A DNA stretch of 44,596 bases. It comes from a virus. Position numbers and translations under genes: made by a program. The DNA is taken from the IMG/VR virus record IMGVR_UViG_3300034198_030863, positions 1-44,596 of that record; one strand, 5' to 3'. Within the stretch, counting starts at the first letter, position 1. Each line of letters begins with the position of its first letter. The notes below the pieces were generated by a model. It was given only the letters and a program-made list of their open reading frames with translations. It ran no database searches and was not told the origin of the DNA. This document shows, one piece after another, positions 1-9,339 of this stretch.

Positions 1-208
1 GATTGGGCCATCATTACCCGTTGGACCGATTGGGCCATCATTACCCGTTGGACCGATTGGGCCATCATTACCCGTTGGACCGATTGGACCATCATTACCA
101 GTAGCACCTGTCGGACCGTCATTACCAGTAGCACCTGTCGGACCGATTGGACCATCATTTCCAGTAGCACCTGCTGGACCTGTTGCTCCCATTTCTCCTG
201 CTGGACCG
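1..208 (-). repeat. 27-bp tandem coding repeat (collagen Gly-X-Y)
   Basis: Tandem 27-bp units encode GPTGNDGPI. Those nearest the window edge (1-27, 28-54, 55-81) are virtually identical at DNA level. Units further from the edge degrade into variants such as GPTGATGND and GPAGATGND. The near identity at DNA level points to recent expansion by recombination or slippage. The array continues beyond the window. Confidence 0.85.
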
Positions 209-762
209 ACTGATGACGTTCCATTTATCAATAGATTACTACCATCAGTAGTTAATAGCACAGGAGAAACTTCTGTGCCTAAATTTATACTACTTACAAC
301 GATTGAACCATCTGCACTTGACAGAGTTACACCTCCAACCACCAATGATTGTGAGCCGACATATAAAGTATGCCATTCATAGTCAAGTGAGCCTATATTG
401 TAAGTAGATGTGGTTCCGGGCAATAAATCTCCGAAAATAGTTAGTACTTCATTTGTTGGACTTATGGTGTGTATGTCTTCTACCCAATTTTCTACTGCCT
501 TATCAATAGTAAACGGTGTAATTGTCACTAAATCATCAATTATTCCTTGAAGTGTTAAGACAGATTCTAATGCTTCAGTAGAACTTTGAAAATCCAAAGT
601 TATTAGTTTACCTGATTTTAAATTTATTTTTAATAAATTATTATTCTGAAGAATGTTCAAGATTTGATAGGGATTAATAGAATACTTAGCAGTTCCACTA
701 TTATCTATAATTTGTAAATTTCTTTCACCTATTTTAACAAAATTATCTATATTATAAGCCAT
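1..762 (-). CDS. Collagen-like phage fibre protein (3' end outside window)
   Basis: The reading frame opens at the ATG at 762 and runs without a stop through position 1, so only the first 254 residues are visible. The N-terminal part (about residues 1-183) has no recognisable family and looks like a beta-rich attachment domain. From about residue 185 onward it is a collagen-type Gly-X-Y region dominated by the unit GPTGNDGPI. Gly-X-Y tracts are common in phage tail fibres and head fibres, where they form trimeric stalks. The start lies 5 nt beyond the stop of the upstream gene (768-1901), with the same MAY- start, so the two are probably co-transcribed virion proteins. The fibre role is inferred from the repeat and the neighbourhood. 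Receptor binding cannot be judged because the tip domain is not in view. Confidence 0.7.
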   Translation of the reverse strand, partial: MAYNIDNFVKIGERNLQIIDNSGTAKYSINPYQILNILQNNNLLKINLKSGKLITLDFQSSTEALESVLTLQGIIDDLVTITPFTIDKAVENWVEDIHTISPTNEVLTIFGDLLPGTTSTYNIGSLDYEWHTLYVGSQSLVVGGVTLSSADGSIVVSSINLGTEVSPVLLTTDGSNLLINGTSSVGPAGEMGATGPAGATGNDGPIGPTGATGNDGPTGATGNDGPIGPTGNDGPIGPTGNDGPIGPTGNDGPI

Positions 763-767
763 ATCTT

Positions 768-1901
768 TTATGCAGTTATAGTAAGTGTTAATTTAACTCC
801 ACTTATTGAGTTTTCAGCCAAGTCTTTGATATTCGTAAATTCTACACTATAAGTTCCAGATGAAGTTATAGAAGTATAAATGGCAGAATCTTTAGTAATA
901 ACAAGATTCGATCCTGTAATGGTAAATAAACCATCTCTGGCATCTGAAACAGAACCAACTAAGACATCCACCAACAAATTATTAGAAATTGTACCAAATG
1001 TACCCAAACTCATAGATGTTGAGAAAGTATTTCCTGAAGATGTATTATAAGGACCTGCAGTTGCACCATTGAATTCGATGTATGAAGATGTACCTACTAC
1101 TTGATTGTAGAAATAAACTATTGGTGCAATATCATCAGTTAGTGGTGATAGCGTATTGGTATTTACATTTGGATTTTCTAAAATATAATTTATTAATGAG
1201 AAACCTTGGTTTACTGAATAAGTATCGCCAAATTTTAGAAAGACTTCACCTCTACTTTGATCATCAATTGTTAGTATTAAACCAGTTCTTTCGACAGAGT
1301 TGATATTAGCTAATTGTAAATATATTAGAGGTCTATTTTGAGAATCCACCACCTTTATTGAATCATTGATAACATGCGTTTTGATAGATGAATAACTTAA
1401 TCCAACAAATGAAGTTCCTGTTTGGTTAATTATATCAACAAATGGATTATATTGGTCACTTTTACTCGCAACTAAAATATCTAACATTACCGGGTAATTA
1501 CCATTAGGATTAGTTAAATAAATTTGAGGAATTAAATTTGTTGAATTTCCTGTTAGTACCATTATTTCACAAAAAGAACGAAGTCTAGTCAAGTCATTAT
1601 GAAAAGCATATTGCACATAGTTATCTGCTTCTATTTTAGATTTTGTGTCATAAGTTGCAACAATTGAAATAAAAGAAATACCATCACCTAATCCACCATA
1701 GTTTAATAGATAATCAGCTTGTCCTGGTCTAAGTGTAACTCTTGCTCTACTTATCTGTGAGTATTTGATAGCTAAGGAAGAAAGTAACTGAGTTTCCACA
1801 GTATTTGCACCTTCTATAGCTACAATACTAGAATTTGAAAATTTTATAATTTTATCGTTGTTGTTACCCCAGAGTGAGGTTTGATTTTGACAATAAGCCA
1901 T
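768..1901 (-). CDS. Putative virion structural protein with C-terminal cadherin-like beta domain
   Basis: A 377-residue protein with no transmembrane segment or signal peptide. It is rich in Ser, Thr, Asn and Ile/Val strands. The last ~75 residues, from about [20 protein letters not shown] to the C-terminus, look like an Ig or cadherin-type beta sandwich, common in phage tail and baseplate adhesins. The family is not recognised. It starts MAY-, like the downstream fibre gene (762 to 1), and the two are 5 nt apart on the same strand, so a shared transcript and a shared structure (fibre or baseplate appendage) are likely. That role is inference. Confidence 0.55.
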   Translation of the reverse strand: MAYCQNQTSLWGNNNDKIIKFSNSSIVAIEGANTVETQLLSSLAIKYSQISRARVTLRPGQADYLLNYGGLGDGISFISIVATYDTKSKIEADNYVQYAFHNDLTRLRSFCEIMVLTGNSTNLIPQIYLTNPNGNYPVMLDILVASKSDQYNPFVDIINQTGTSFVGLSYSSIKTHVINDSIKVVDSQNRPLIYLQLANINSVERTGLILTIDDQSRGEVFLKFGDTYSVNQGFSLINYILENPNVNTNTLSPLTDDIAPIVYFYNQVVGTSSYIEFNGATAGPYNTSSGNTFSTSMSLGTFGTISNNLLVDVLVGSVSDARDGLFTITGSNLVITKDSAIYTSITSSGTYSVEFTNIKDLAENSISGVKLTLTITA

Positions 1902-2028
1902 CCTTTCGATTTATTTTATTTTATATATTAAATTCTGAAATATTAATTATTACAATAACTTTTCTTACATTAATTTATATAATTAATAACCGAATTTTTA
2001 TAAAAAAATGAAAGAAAAACTCTTTTTT

Positions 2029-2036
2029 TATATATA
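2029..2036 (+). promoter_or_regulatory. Candidate late promoter TATATATA box
   Basis: TATATATA followed by C and an A-rich stretch, 21 nt before the ATG at 2058. It is one instance of a box recurring before many genes here. It resembles the T4 late promoter (TATAAATA), which needs only a -10-like element. Confidence 0.5.
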
Positions 2037-2057
2037 CAAAAAAATTACAATTAAAAC

Positions 2058-2996
2058 ATGTCTGAACAAAATAAACAAAACCTGTCCGAAGAAGAATATC
2101 TTAGAAGACACTTAGAAGATTTAGAAAATAAAACAACTTCGACTACACAACCTAAAATTCAAGTTCAGGTTGATAACTCAAGAATATCCGACTTACACTA
2201 TTTTGCTTTTGATGTGAAAGAGTTCCCTGCTGGTATTTTCTATCCACCCGGTACTACTATACAAGTTAGACCAGCACAAGTTAAGGAAATACAAGCTTAT
2301 TCTATGGTAGATGATAATAACTTCTATGATATCATCGAAAAAATGAATGATATGCTCTCTTCTTGTGTTAGAATAAAATATATTGATGGTAGAGTTGGTT
2401 CCTATTTAGAAATAAAAGACCCAGATAGATTTTATTTAATATTCTTGATTCGTGAGTTAACATTCCAACAAGGATCTTCTCTTACATCTGCAGCTAATTG
2501 TAGTTGTGGGGAACAAGTTTCAATAGAATTGAAGAGGGAAAATTTCAAAACATTTGAAGTTTCTGATAAAATCGCGAAATTTTTCGATCCACAAACACTT
2601 TCCTTTAGATTTTCAGTAAAAAATGGAAGAACCTTCAATTTAGCCCCACCTACAATTGGATTACAAAAAAGTTTTACTGAGTATATTGTCAAAGAAAATA
2701 ACGAAAAAAGAAAACCAAATCTTTCTTTCTTGAAAATTATACCTTTCATGTTGTATGATAGAACATCGATTACTCTCGATGGAATCAAAGCAAAATTGAC
2801 AGAGTATGAAAAAATTGATGATATTTCATTCCAATTCCTAAATTCTGCAGTTGAGAAAATGAGTTTCGGCATTCAAAAACTAAAGAAACAATGTGCAACT
2901 TGTGGTTTGGAGGTTACCACAGATATGACATTTCCCGACGGACCGTCAGCTCTTTTCGTTGTTCATGACGCATTTGAACAGTTTATTGAAGAATAA
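2058..2996 (+). CDS. T4 gp26-like baseplate hub protein
   Basis: 312 residues. The middle part (about 120-170) has the pattern DPDRFYLIFLIRELTFQQG followed by CSCG, and the C-terminal part has CATCG (about residue 279). Together these give a split CxC...CxxC pair typical of the T4 baseplate gp26-like family, in which a conserved D-R-x-x-L-x-x-R-E-L-T-F segment precedes the first Cys pair. gp26 takes part in assembly of the central baseplate hub. T4 gp26 is shorter (208 residues). This protein has an extra disordered, charged N-terminal ~35 residues. Its 3' end overlaps the next gene, and a TATATATA box lies upstream. Family assignment is by motif memory and is moderately secure. Confidence 0.55.
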   Translation: MSEQNKQNLSEEEYLRRHLEDLENKTTSTTQPKIQVQVDNSRISDLHYFAFDVKEFPAGIFYPPGTTIQVRPAQVKEIQAYSMVDDNNFYDIIEKMNDMLSSCVRIKYIDGRVGSYLEIKDPDRFYLIFLIRELTFQQGSSLTSAANCSCGEQVSIELKRENFKTFEVSDKIAKFFDPQTLSFRFSVKNGRTFNLAPPTIGLQKSFTEYIVKENNEKRKPNLSFLKIIPFMLYDRTSITLDGIKAKLTEYEKIDDISFQFLNSAVEKMSFGIQKLKKQCATCGLEVTTDMTFPDGPSALFVVHDAFEQFIEE

Positions 2997-3216
2997 ACTC
3001 TTACTTCAAAAGAATTATCACTTACAAGAATGGGCAATCGACGAGTGGCCCTTCTGGATTTTTGAAGAAAATATAAAAATAGTGAATGATTTGACTGAAG
3101 AGGAAGAAAAACAACGTAAAAAACAAGAAGACCAACAACAAAAATCAACACCTAACTTCAATCCAAGTTCCTATATGAACTCAATGAACAGTATGGCAAG
3201 TAAATTTGGTAAATAA
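2965..3216 (+). CDS. Small baseplate/tail assembly protein overlapping the gp26-like gene
   Basis: 83 residues from the ATG at 2965. A TTG at 2959 would add two. It overlaps the end of the preceding gene by 32 nt in the +1 frame, implying translational coupling. The sequence QEWAIDEWPFWIFEENIKI is a Trp-rich amphipathic segment. It is followed by a charged run (EEEEKQRKKQ) and a disordered Ser/Asn/Met-rich tail. Position and size recall the small chaperones or hub-assembly proteins that follow hub genes in contractile-tail phages (for example T4 gp51), but no family is firmly recognised. Confidence 0.5.
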   Translation: MTHLNSLLKNKLLLQKNYHLQEWAIDEWPFWIFEENIKIVNDLTEEEEKQRKKQEDQQQKSTPNFNPSSYMNSMNSMASKFGK

Positions 3217-3220
3217 TAAA

Positions 3221-3251
3221 AAAAAACTCAGATTTTTCTGAGTTTTTTTTT
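3221..3251. terminator. Bidirectional hairpin terminator
   Basis: AAAAAACTCAGA / TTTT / TCTGAGTTTTTT forms a perfect stem with an A-run on one side and a T-run on the other. It lies between convergent genes ending at 3216 (+) and 3255 (-), so it can end both transcripts. Confidence 0.85.
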
Positions 3252-3254
3252 ATT

Positions 3255-4940
3255 TTAAGATTCAAATATCCATTTTTTCAAACCGCAATCCCAAACTCTA
3301 AAGGCACCAACATCCTCTAACATTATTTCACTTTCTGATTTTTCACTACTATATCCACTTTCAACAAGTCTAGATTTTCTAAAATTGGATTTATGTAACC
3401 TCTTCCCAGTTATAACCCACTTATAGTTTACTGGTGATTCCCCTATAAACTTAAAACCAATCTTTTCATATACCTCTCCTGTGAACAAGGACGTATCTGA
3501 GTAAGATATTATTGTTTTTGGGCTATAATTAGTACAAAAATATTTAAATAATTTAGATGATGATCCAATGACAGTTGTATTCATCTTGTTACAAAATCTG
3601 GATAATTCCCATCTATCTCTATTTTTAGTAAAACACATTAATGAAACTATCTTGTTATCTTGTAATAAAGCTATTTTTATGTTAGATTTACAGTTTCCTA
3701 AGATGTGATTTTCGTCTAAAAACTTTTTAGATTCCTTATTATCAACTATCGATATTTTACAATTTCTTGCAAAAATTCTAGAATTGTTTTTACCTATCCT
3801 ATTTAAAATAATTGATTTCACTATATCATTTTTGTATATCCAATCATCTCCCCAGATATGTATTAATTCAATTCCAATCTCTGCACATTTTTTACTTTTA
3901 TTTTTATGATAGTGCTTCCCCTTTTGTTCTTCTGAATGCCACCATAATCCATTAAATTCAAATCCTAATTTCAAATCTGGTAAATAAATATCAATTTCTT
4001 GTGGATATATAATCTTTTTATTGTTTAATATTTCCCCATTGTAGTTTTCCCTTATGAATTTTGATAATTCTTCTTGCTGACCCGATATATTCGAATTGTG
4101 TGGATTACAATTGGTACAAATAGTTGTTTTTTCTCTGTATCTTATATAAAAGTCTTCTCGATTAATGTTAAAATTATTTAGACATAAACCACAGAAGATT
4201 ATAATATTCCTTTTAAATTTATTAAATTCAATATCAATTAATTCATACTGATTGTAGGTTTTTAACCTACTTTCTATTTTATCTTTTAATTTTTTATTTT
4301 TTATTTCAATTAATTTTTTTATTGAAATATCGTGTATTTTTTTTAACATCCAAGGATGTTCTACCCCATATTTACTTAGAGATGTACTTTTAAAATTTTC
4401 TTTGAAACTACTTTTTTTAAAAGAATCAATTCTTTTTTCTAAAATTTCTTTGGACTTAGATGGATTATCTACTCCAAAATTATTTATTAGTGTGGATTTT
4501 GATTTATGTTGTGTTTGTTTAAGGCACATCGCCGAATTAGCTCCATATTTCTTTTGATTTGTTTTTATTATTTTATCTTTTATTGTTTTTGATTCTGCAG
4601 GTGTTTTGGTTCCCCATTTTTTCAAAGACTTCTCTTCCTTTATTTTTTTAATTTCCGGGTCCGAAGAAATACATTTGTTTGAACAATAATCTCTAAATCC
4701 TAATGTAGAGTTTATAAATTTTACAACATTATGACAATTATTATTTTTACAAGATGGAACCGAACATAAATTATTTATACACAAATAAACTTTTTCTTTG
4801 AATGATGTAGTGACATCTATTGAATTTTTATTACAGAATCCGATTATATAATCGTATACTTCTGTATAGTTTTTTTGTAGATAAGATTCTTTGTAGAACT
4901 TTCCTGAGGGATCTGGATTGTCAAATATATCTAAATTCAT
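3255..4940 (-). CDS. Free-standing homing endonuclease, Vsr-like (EDxHD) nuclease with YGV-repeat array
   Basis: 561 residues. N-terminal: a Cys-containing region (residues ~50-90). Middle: about four ~25-35-residue units with the signature (K)(Y/W/F)GV(D/E)(N/H)P followed by a K-rich helix (about 100-220), which probably bind DNA. Then comes a CxxC...CxxC segment (about 248-280). Next is a Vsr/PD-(D/E)XK-like core at ~315-368 with DIYLPDLKLGFEFNGLWWHS, a His pair and HIWGDDW. The C-terminal ~170 residues have a GNAT-like layout (ENHILG...VSLMCF...LYEKIGFKF). The core matches the EDxHD homing endonucleases related to very-short-patch-repair nucleases. It sits alone on the minus strand between tail genes, as a self-propagating gene would. 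Close paralogues are at 27065, 34181 and 40087, with a truncated one at 33293. Confidence 0.75.
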   Translation of the reverse strand: MNLDIFDNPDPSGKFYKESYLQKNYTEVYDYIIGFCNKNSIDVTTSFKEKVYLCINNLCSVPSCKNNNCHNVVKFINSTLGFRDYCSNKCISSDPEIKKIKEEKSLKKWGTKTPAESKTIKDKIIKTNQKKYGANSAMCLKQTQHKSKSTLINNFGVDNPSKSKEILEKRIDSFKKSSFKENFKSTSLSKYGVEHPWMLKKIHDISIKKLIEIKNKKLKDKIESRLKTYNQYELIDIEFNKFKRNIIIFCGLCLNNFNINREDFYIRYREKTTICTNCNPHNSNISGQQEELSKFIRENYNGEILNNKKIIYPQEIDIYLPDLKLGFEFNGLWWHSEEQKGKHYHKNKSKKCAEIGIELIHIWGDDWIYKNDIVKSIILNRIGKNNSRIFARNCKISIVDNKESKKFLDENHILGNCKSNIKIALLQDNKIVSLMCFTKNRDRWELSRFCNKMNTTVIGSSSKLFKYFCTNYSPKTIISYSDTSLFTGEVYEKIGFKFIGESPVNYKWVITGKRLHKSNFRKSRLVESGYSSEKSESEIMLEDVGAFRVWDCGLKKWIFES

Positions 4941-4990
4941 ACAACATTGTTTTTTACATATATATTAAACACACCTATTTTTGTTCTATA

Positions 4991-5020
4991 AAAAAACCCA
5001 CATATCTCTATGTGGGTTTT
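4991..5020 (-). terminator. Hairpin terminator of the tail sheath unit
   Basis: AAAACCCACATA (4993-5004), loop TCTC, TATGTGGGTTTT (5009-5020). On the minus strand the stem is followed by a T-run, 17 nt after the stop of the sheath gene. Confidence 0.85.
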
Positions 5021-5036
5021 GATATTTGAGGCTATT

Positions 5037-8000
5037 TTATGCGTTCTGGAAACCACCAGCTGCAATAGCACCTGTTCTAAGAATTGTTATGTTGTTGACA
5101 ATCACACCCATCGCGCGAATTGGTTCCACATAAGTATCTAAAACACCAATCTGATTATCGATTATCTCAGTTGTATTATTTTCCTCATCACACTTATTGA
5201 AATAGTTAAATAAACCATTTTTATTTACATATTTCTCACAAATAGTGTCAGCTCTCAATTTGATTTCTGCTCTTACATCTGAAGTATTGAATCTCCATTG
5301 GAATTCAAGTAACATTGCAGAAAGTTCTCTTTCAAGTTCAATTAGTACTTCTCTTACGTGGATGAATGATAAAGCAGAACGGTATAATGTTTGAGCTGTA
5401 TTTTCAGTTTCAATGATATAACCTCTATTTCGTTTGAATACTAATGGATTCATCTGAGCTCCATTCAAGTTTTCAATATCTTCTGGACTAAAGTTTATTT
5501 CAATTCCAGCTATATTTGTGACTCTACCATTAGTAACACCTGCTGCAATTGTCCAAGGAAGAATTGCTGTTGTATTTGTGTTAATCTTTCTCAAGTAAGT
5601 AGACGCTACATATGGTGATGGAATTATATCAGCTGGTCTTCCATTGTCATTTACTGTTACATAAGGAAGGAAATAACCTACACTACTTACACCTCTACCA
5701 TCACCGAATGAATAAAGAAACGCTGGTGATGATTCAGGATTACCACCCTGTGCTATGAATGATGTTTGTAATACTCCCTCTGAATCAACAAAACTTGGAG
5801 AAGTAGAGTTTTTAAACATTTTCATTGAAGGCATATTAATGAATCCAAAACAATCAAGTCTTTGACCGCAAAGATCTACAAGTTGTTGCTTAGATCTTTC
5901 GACTAATCCTAAACCAAATGAATCAATCACGTATCTGAAATCAATTGCTTCTTTGTTAGTAAGTGCTTTAAATAATGGAGTGCCTTTGGCAATCAAATTT
6001 AAAATTGCAGATTGTCTAGACTCACTACCATCAGGCATAGATGCTTCTCTTACTCTAAATCCTTTTAGAGGTATAGATTGATAAGTTGTTACATAATCTT
6101 CAATAGTTGTATATCTAAGTGTTTGTAAATCTGTACCAAAAGCATATTTCTCAATTGGTGCATCACAAGTAATTTCAACAAGTGTAGTGTCTGGAGCGTA
6201 AGCTCTTTTACTTACAATCTTAGTGATATTTCTTGTAACTTCACCTGGTTCGAGAGTGATAGATGGATCTACATAGGCTTCTAAATAATCACCAATCTTG
6301 ATTTCTGTATATCTAGAGCCTTTTACAAGTATTTTATTTGGTACTTGAGTATACCCAGTCGGTACCTCAATTTCAACTGTTTGTTTATAATTTGTTTTAT
6401 TACTATTGACAACAAATTTAGTATTTTCGTCAATGTTAATAGGAACAACAGTTGATAAGTCATCATCAACAAAATCTACTGTTAGGTCACCAGACGATGT
6501 AGTAAACATTTTTAAATAAACTTTACCATCTTCATTTCTATTGAATACTAATTCCACATTTGATAAATCCTCATTTACAACATCTTGAACAACTCTGTAT
6601 GCTGTATATTGAGAAGAATATGTAGTACCTGTTGATGGATCTACTAAAGTATTATAGTAATTTGTATTGTCGTCTATTTGTAGTACACCCGTGTTCTCAA
6701 CCGCACCATACACAGATATGTAGTCGTTGTAATTTACACTCCAAGACTGTATATCACTAAATACAACATAGCTAAATGTACCCTCATTTTGGAATACAAC
6801 TCTAATTGGACTTTCTGGATATCTAGTTTCAATAAGATTCTTGTAGAAGAAGTCGCCTGTATTGATACTTCCGTTTTCAAAGTTTTGATAAAGTGTAGAA
6901 TATTTAGCTACAACTCCCGAAGCAGTCGCCGAAGCTTCTGATGTCTTAGTTTGTAAACCATTTTGACCTAAAATCAACTCATTATCAATCTTATAGAAAA
7001 CTAAATTTCCATTTAATACTGACTGTGGAACTGAAGTAGTTCCTAAGGTAAATTCAAATGATCTGTTAGATGTTGCCACATCTATTGGTGTTGTTAAATT
7101 AGCATTTTCCAAAGAGAATTTTTCATGAGTGTTAATATCACTTAACATTGTAGATTTGGTTACATCACTTGAGTCTAAAACCTGTAGCATGTTTCTAAAC
7201 AATCTAACTTTTCTCCATGTTTCATAAGCCGTTGTTGGTGCACTACCACTACTATTTAAAAACTCAAATTTAAATTTTCCTGATCCTAGATTTGTTATAT
7301 CATAGTCACCTGAAGGACCGAAGTCTAGTGCATTATAACCTACACCCACACCACCACTAAATGATTGACTTAGTGAGGTTACTACACTTATATTAGATCC
7401 TAAATCATTAGAGAATGTTAAACTTATTGGGAATCCGTTGTAAGTATCGTATGTACCTGGAAGTGCAGAGAAAATAATACTTTGTGAAGCTGAAAGAGTC
7501 ACACCAAAAGATTGTGTCAATGAAACTATATCGGTAATTATTGCTTGCAAGTAATCAGCTAAACTTGTTGTGGCACAAGTTACAGGTGTACTAACTAAAG
7601 TTCCATCATAGAAGAAACTAACTGTTGTACCTGATGCTGTAGGAGCACCATTGAATGTGAATGTTAAATCTGCTGGTTCTTCCGGTGAAAGTATACCAAT
7701 ATCGTTAACTGTAACTGTATTTGGTATAAATAATCCATTAGCCATACTAAATGTAAAGTAATTTAGAACAACATCATTATTTGGTAGAGTTGGTGGTAAA
7801 TTCGATCCACCATTAGTCAATTTAATTTCACCAGTTGTAGAATCAATGTGAACTACTGATGTATAAGAAGCTGTTGTTGCTGATGGAGTAAACGCAGATG
7901 CCGCAATTGACAATGTTCCAAGACCGAAGGTAGCACCATTTAAAGTGATATCTAATTTTGTACCACTTACAACTGTATAAGGTGTAACTTGGTCAGAGTA

Positions 8001-9263
8001 TACACCCAAGTTGATATTACCATTCAGAGTATATCCAATTGTAATAGATTGTGAACTACCGAAAACTTCTGAACCCAAATCATATTCTACACCCTCAATA
8101 AAGTCTTCTGCGTACCAAGATGTTCTTGTTGTATCACCCCAAGAAGTTAGTTTACCTAATGATCCTGATGTTGCGGCTGAAGGTCCAAATGCAAATACCT
8201 GTTGTGTACCATCAGCTTGGTCTAAAGGTGTTTGAGCATAATCTACTAAATCTAAAATATTTGTTCTATAAGAAAGAAACTCCAAATCGAATTGACCGTT
8301 GTTGAGAATTCCATTAGCTTGTACTAAATTATTACCGATTAAGTCAACCATTCCAGTTGTATAATCCTTTTCGAATTTGTCCATATCAAATGCACAGAAA
8401 AGTCCAGTTCTATCTGTATCGTTATTAATTATAGTTTCGATAAAGATATTTCTTCCATTATTATCTCTAAAGAAAGGTATCAATGATAGACCTTCATAGT
8501 AACCTAATAGGTTAACATTTCTATCATTAGCGAAATCTCTAATTTTTGTTTTATCTAAACCATCTGGTGAGAAGTATTGTGCCCATTTGCTATCAACACT
8601 AAGTTCTGTATAATTTGACCAATCACCACCAACAACTACAACATCTACCATAAAGTCAGATGCGTAATCAGCTGGGTTTAAATATGATGGAACTTTGTCT
8701 GCAGATCCATAATATTCAACTATTTGTCTATCGAAACCGGTTAATTTAGTTTTGAAAACAAAAATTGTAATATATTTATCTGACATATTAGTAAATGAGA
8801 GAAGTCTATCATCTGCCCCGAGATCATCACTAACTAAGTTGATGAAGGCGTCTGTATCTCTTTTCCAGAAACCAGTTGTATCAAAGAATCTTCTATAAGC
8901 ACCTTCTCTGATTATGTCATTGAATTTATCTGATCTTGTAGAGACTGATTTATACTCTAAAGTATCTAAAGTATCTGATGTGATAAGAAGATTCATTGCA
9001 AAAACTGGATTTGATTCCAGAAGTTTACCAACTGTTCTATGGAAGAAAGAACCTTTTCTTTCCAAGTTTCTGTCAATTGTACCGAAAATTCTCTCAAGGT
9101 CTTGGGCAGTCTGTAATAATACTGGTGTATTTACAGGACCCTTTCTTGAAAAACCAGCCACAAATGTTGTTGTACCTGTTACTGTTGGTGTAACAATAAT
9201 CGAGTTGTCGAATTCTTCTATAAAGATACCTGGTCTTTTGTATTTACCAATTTGAATCGCCAT
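5037..9263 (-). CDS. 18: Contractile tail sheath protein (T4 gp18-like), greatly enlarged
   Basis: 1408 residues, against about 659 in T4 gp18. The N-terminus (KYKRPGIFIEEFDNS, then TTTFVAGFSRKGPVNTPVLL) is the standard sheath start. The C-terminal ~350 residues carry the conserved core: LIAKGTPLFKALTNKEAIDF, RGYIIETENTAQ, and a final helical region with SFIHVREVLIELERELS and NNITILRTGAI. Between them (about residues 330-1050) lie several beta-rich Ser/Thr/Asn modules, probably Ig-like domains exposed on the tail surface. One module (about 531-636) resembles the protein at 42149. Sheath subunits polymerise round the tail tube and contract at injection. It is preceded by a TATATATA box 27 nt upstream and followed by a terminator, so it is probably a strong single-gene late unit. 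Confidence 0.93.
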   Translation of the reverse strand: MAIQIGKYKRPGIFIEEFDNSIIVTPTVTGTTTFVAGFSRKGPVNTPVLLQTAQDLERIFGTIDRNLERKGSFFHRTVGKLLESNPVFAMNLLITSDTLDTLEYKSVSTRSDKFNDIIREGAYRRFFDTTGFWKRDTDAFINLVSDDLGADDRLLSFTNMSDKYITIFVFKTKLTGFDRQIVEYYGSADKVPSYLNPADYASDFMVDVVVVGGDWSNYTELSVDSKWAQYFSPDGLDKTKIRDFANDRNVNLLGYYEGLSLIPFFRDNNGRNIFIETIINNDTDRTGLFCAFDMDKFEKDYTTGMVDLIGNNLVQANGILNNGQFDLEFLSYRTNILDLVDYAQTPLDQADGTQQVFAFGPSAATSGSLGKLTSWGDTTRTSWYAEDFIEGVEYDLGSEVFGSSQSITIGYTLNGNINLGVYSDQVTPYTVVSGTKLDITLNGATFGLGTLSIAASAFTPSATTASYTSVVHIDSTTGEIKLTNGGSNLPPTLPNNDVVLNYFTFSMANGLFIPNTVTVNDIGILSPEEPADLTFTFNGAPTASGTTVSFFYDGTLVSTPVTCATTSLADYLQAIITDIVSLTQSFGVTLSASQSIIFSALPGTYDTYNGFPISLTFSNDLGSNISVVTSLSQSFSGGVGVGYNALDFGPSGDYDITNLGSGKFKFEFLNSSGSAPTTAYETWRKVRLFRNMLQVLDSSDVTKSTMLSDINTHEKFSLENANLTTPIDVATSNRSFEFTLGTTSVPQSVLNGNLVFYKIDNELILGQNGLQTKTSEASATASGVVAKYSTLYQNFENGSINTGDFFYKNLIETRYPESPIRVVFQNEGTFSYVVFSDIQSWSVNYNDYISVYGAVENTGVLQIDDNTNYYNTLVDPSTGTTYSSQYTAYRVVQDVVNEDLSNVELVFNRNEDGKVYLKMFTTSSGDLTVDFVDDDLSTVVPINIDENTKFVVNSNKTNYKQTVEIEVPTGYTQVPNKILVKGSRYTEIKIGDYLEAYVDPSITLEPGEVTRNITKIVSKRAYAPDTTLVEITCDAPIEKYAFGTDLQTLRYTTIEDYVTTYQSIPLKGFRVREASMPDGSESRQSAILNLIAKGTPLFKALTNKEAIDFRYVIDSFGLGLVERSKQQLVDLCGQRLDCFGFINMPSMKMFKNSTSPSFVDSEGVLQTSFIAQGGNPESSPAFLYSFGDGRGVSSVGYFLPYVTVNDNGRPADIIPSPYVASTYLRKINTNTTAILPWTIAAGVTNGRVTNIAGIEINFSPEDIENLNGAQMNPLVFKRNRGYIIETENTAQTLYRSALSFIHVREVLIELERELSAMLLEFQWRFNTSDVRAEIKLRADTICEKYVNKNGLFNYFNKCDEENNTTEIIDNQIGVLDTYVEPIRAMGVIVNNITILRTGAIAAGGFQNA

Positions 9264-9290
9264 AATATATCATTAATTTTTTATTTTAAG

Positions 9291-9298
9291 TATATATA
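9291..9298 (-). promoter_or_regulatory. Candidate late promoter TATATATA box of the sheath gene
   Basis: TATATATA 27 nt upstream of the sheath ATG, the same spacing as before the capsid gene (38187). Confidence 0.5.
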
Positions 9299-9339
9299 AA
9301 AAGTAAAAAACATATTTTTTCTACTTTTTGAATAACTTA

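Noticed and set aside
8011-9255. Plus-strand open frames inside the tail sheath gene
   Set aside because: They have no recognisable protein features and lie opposite strongly conserved sheath sequence.
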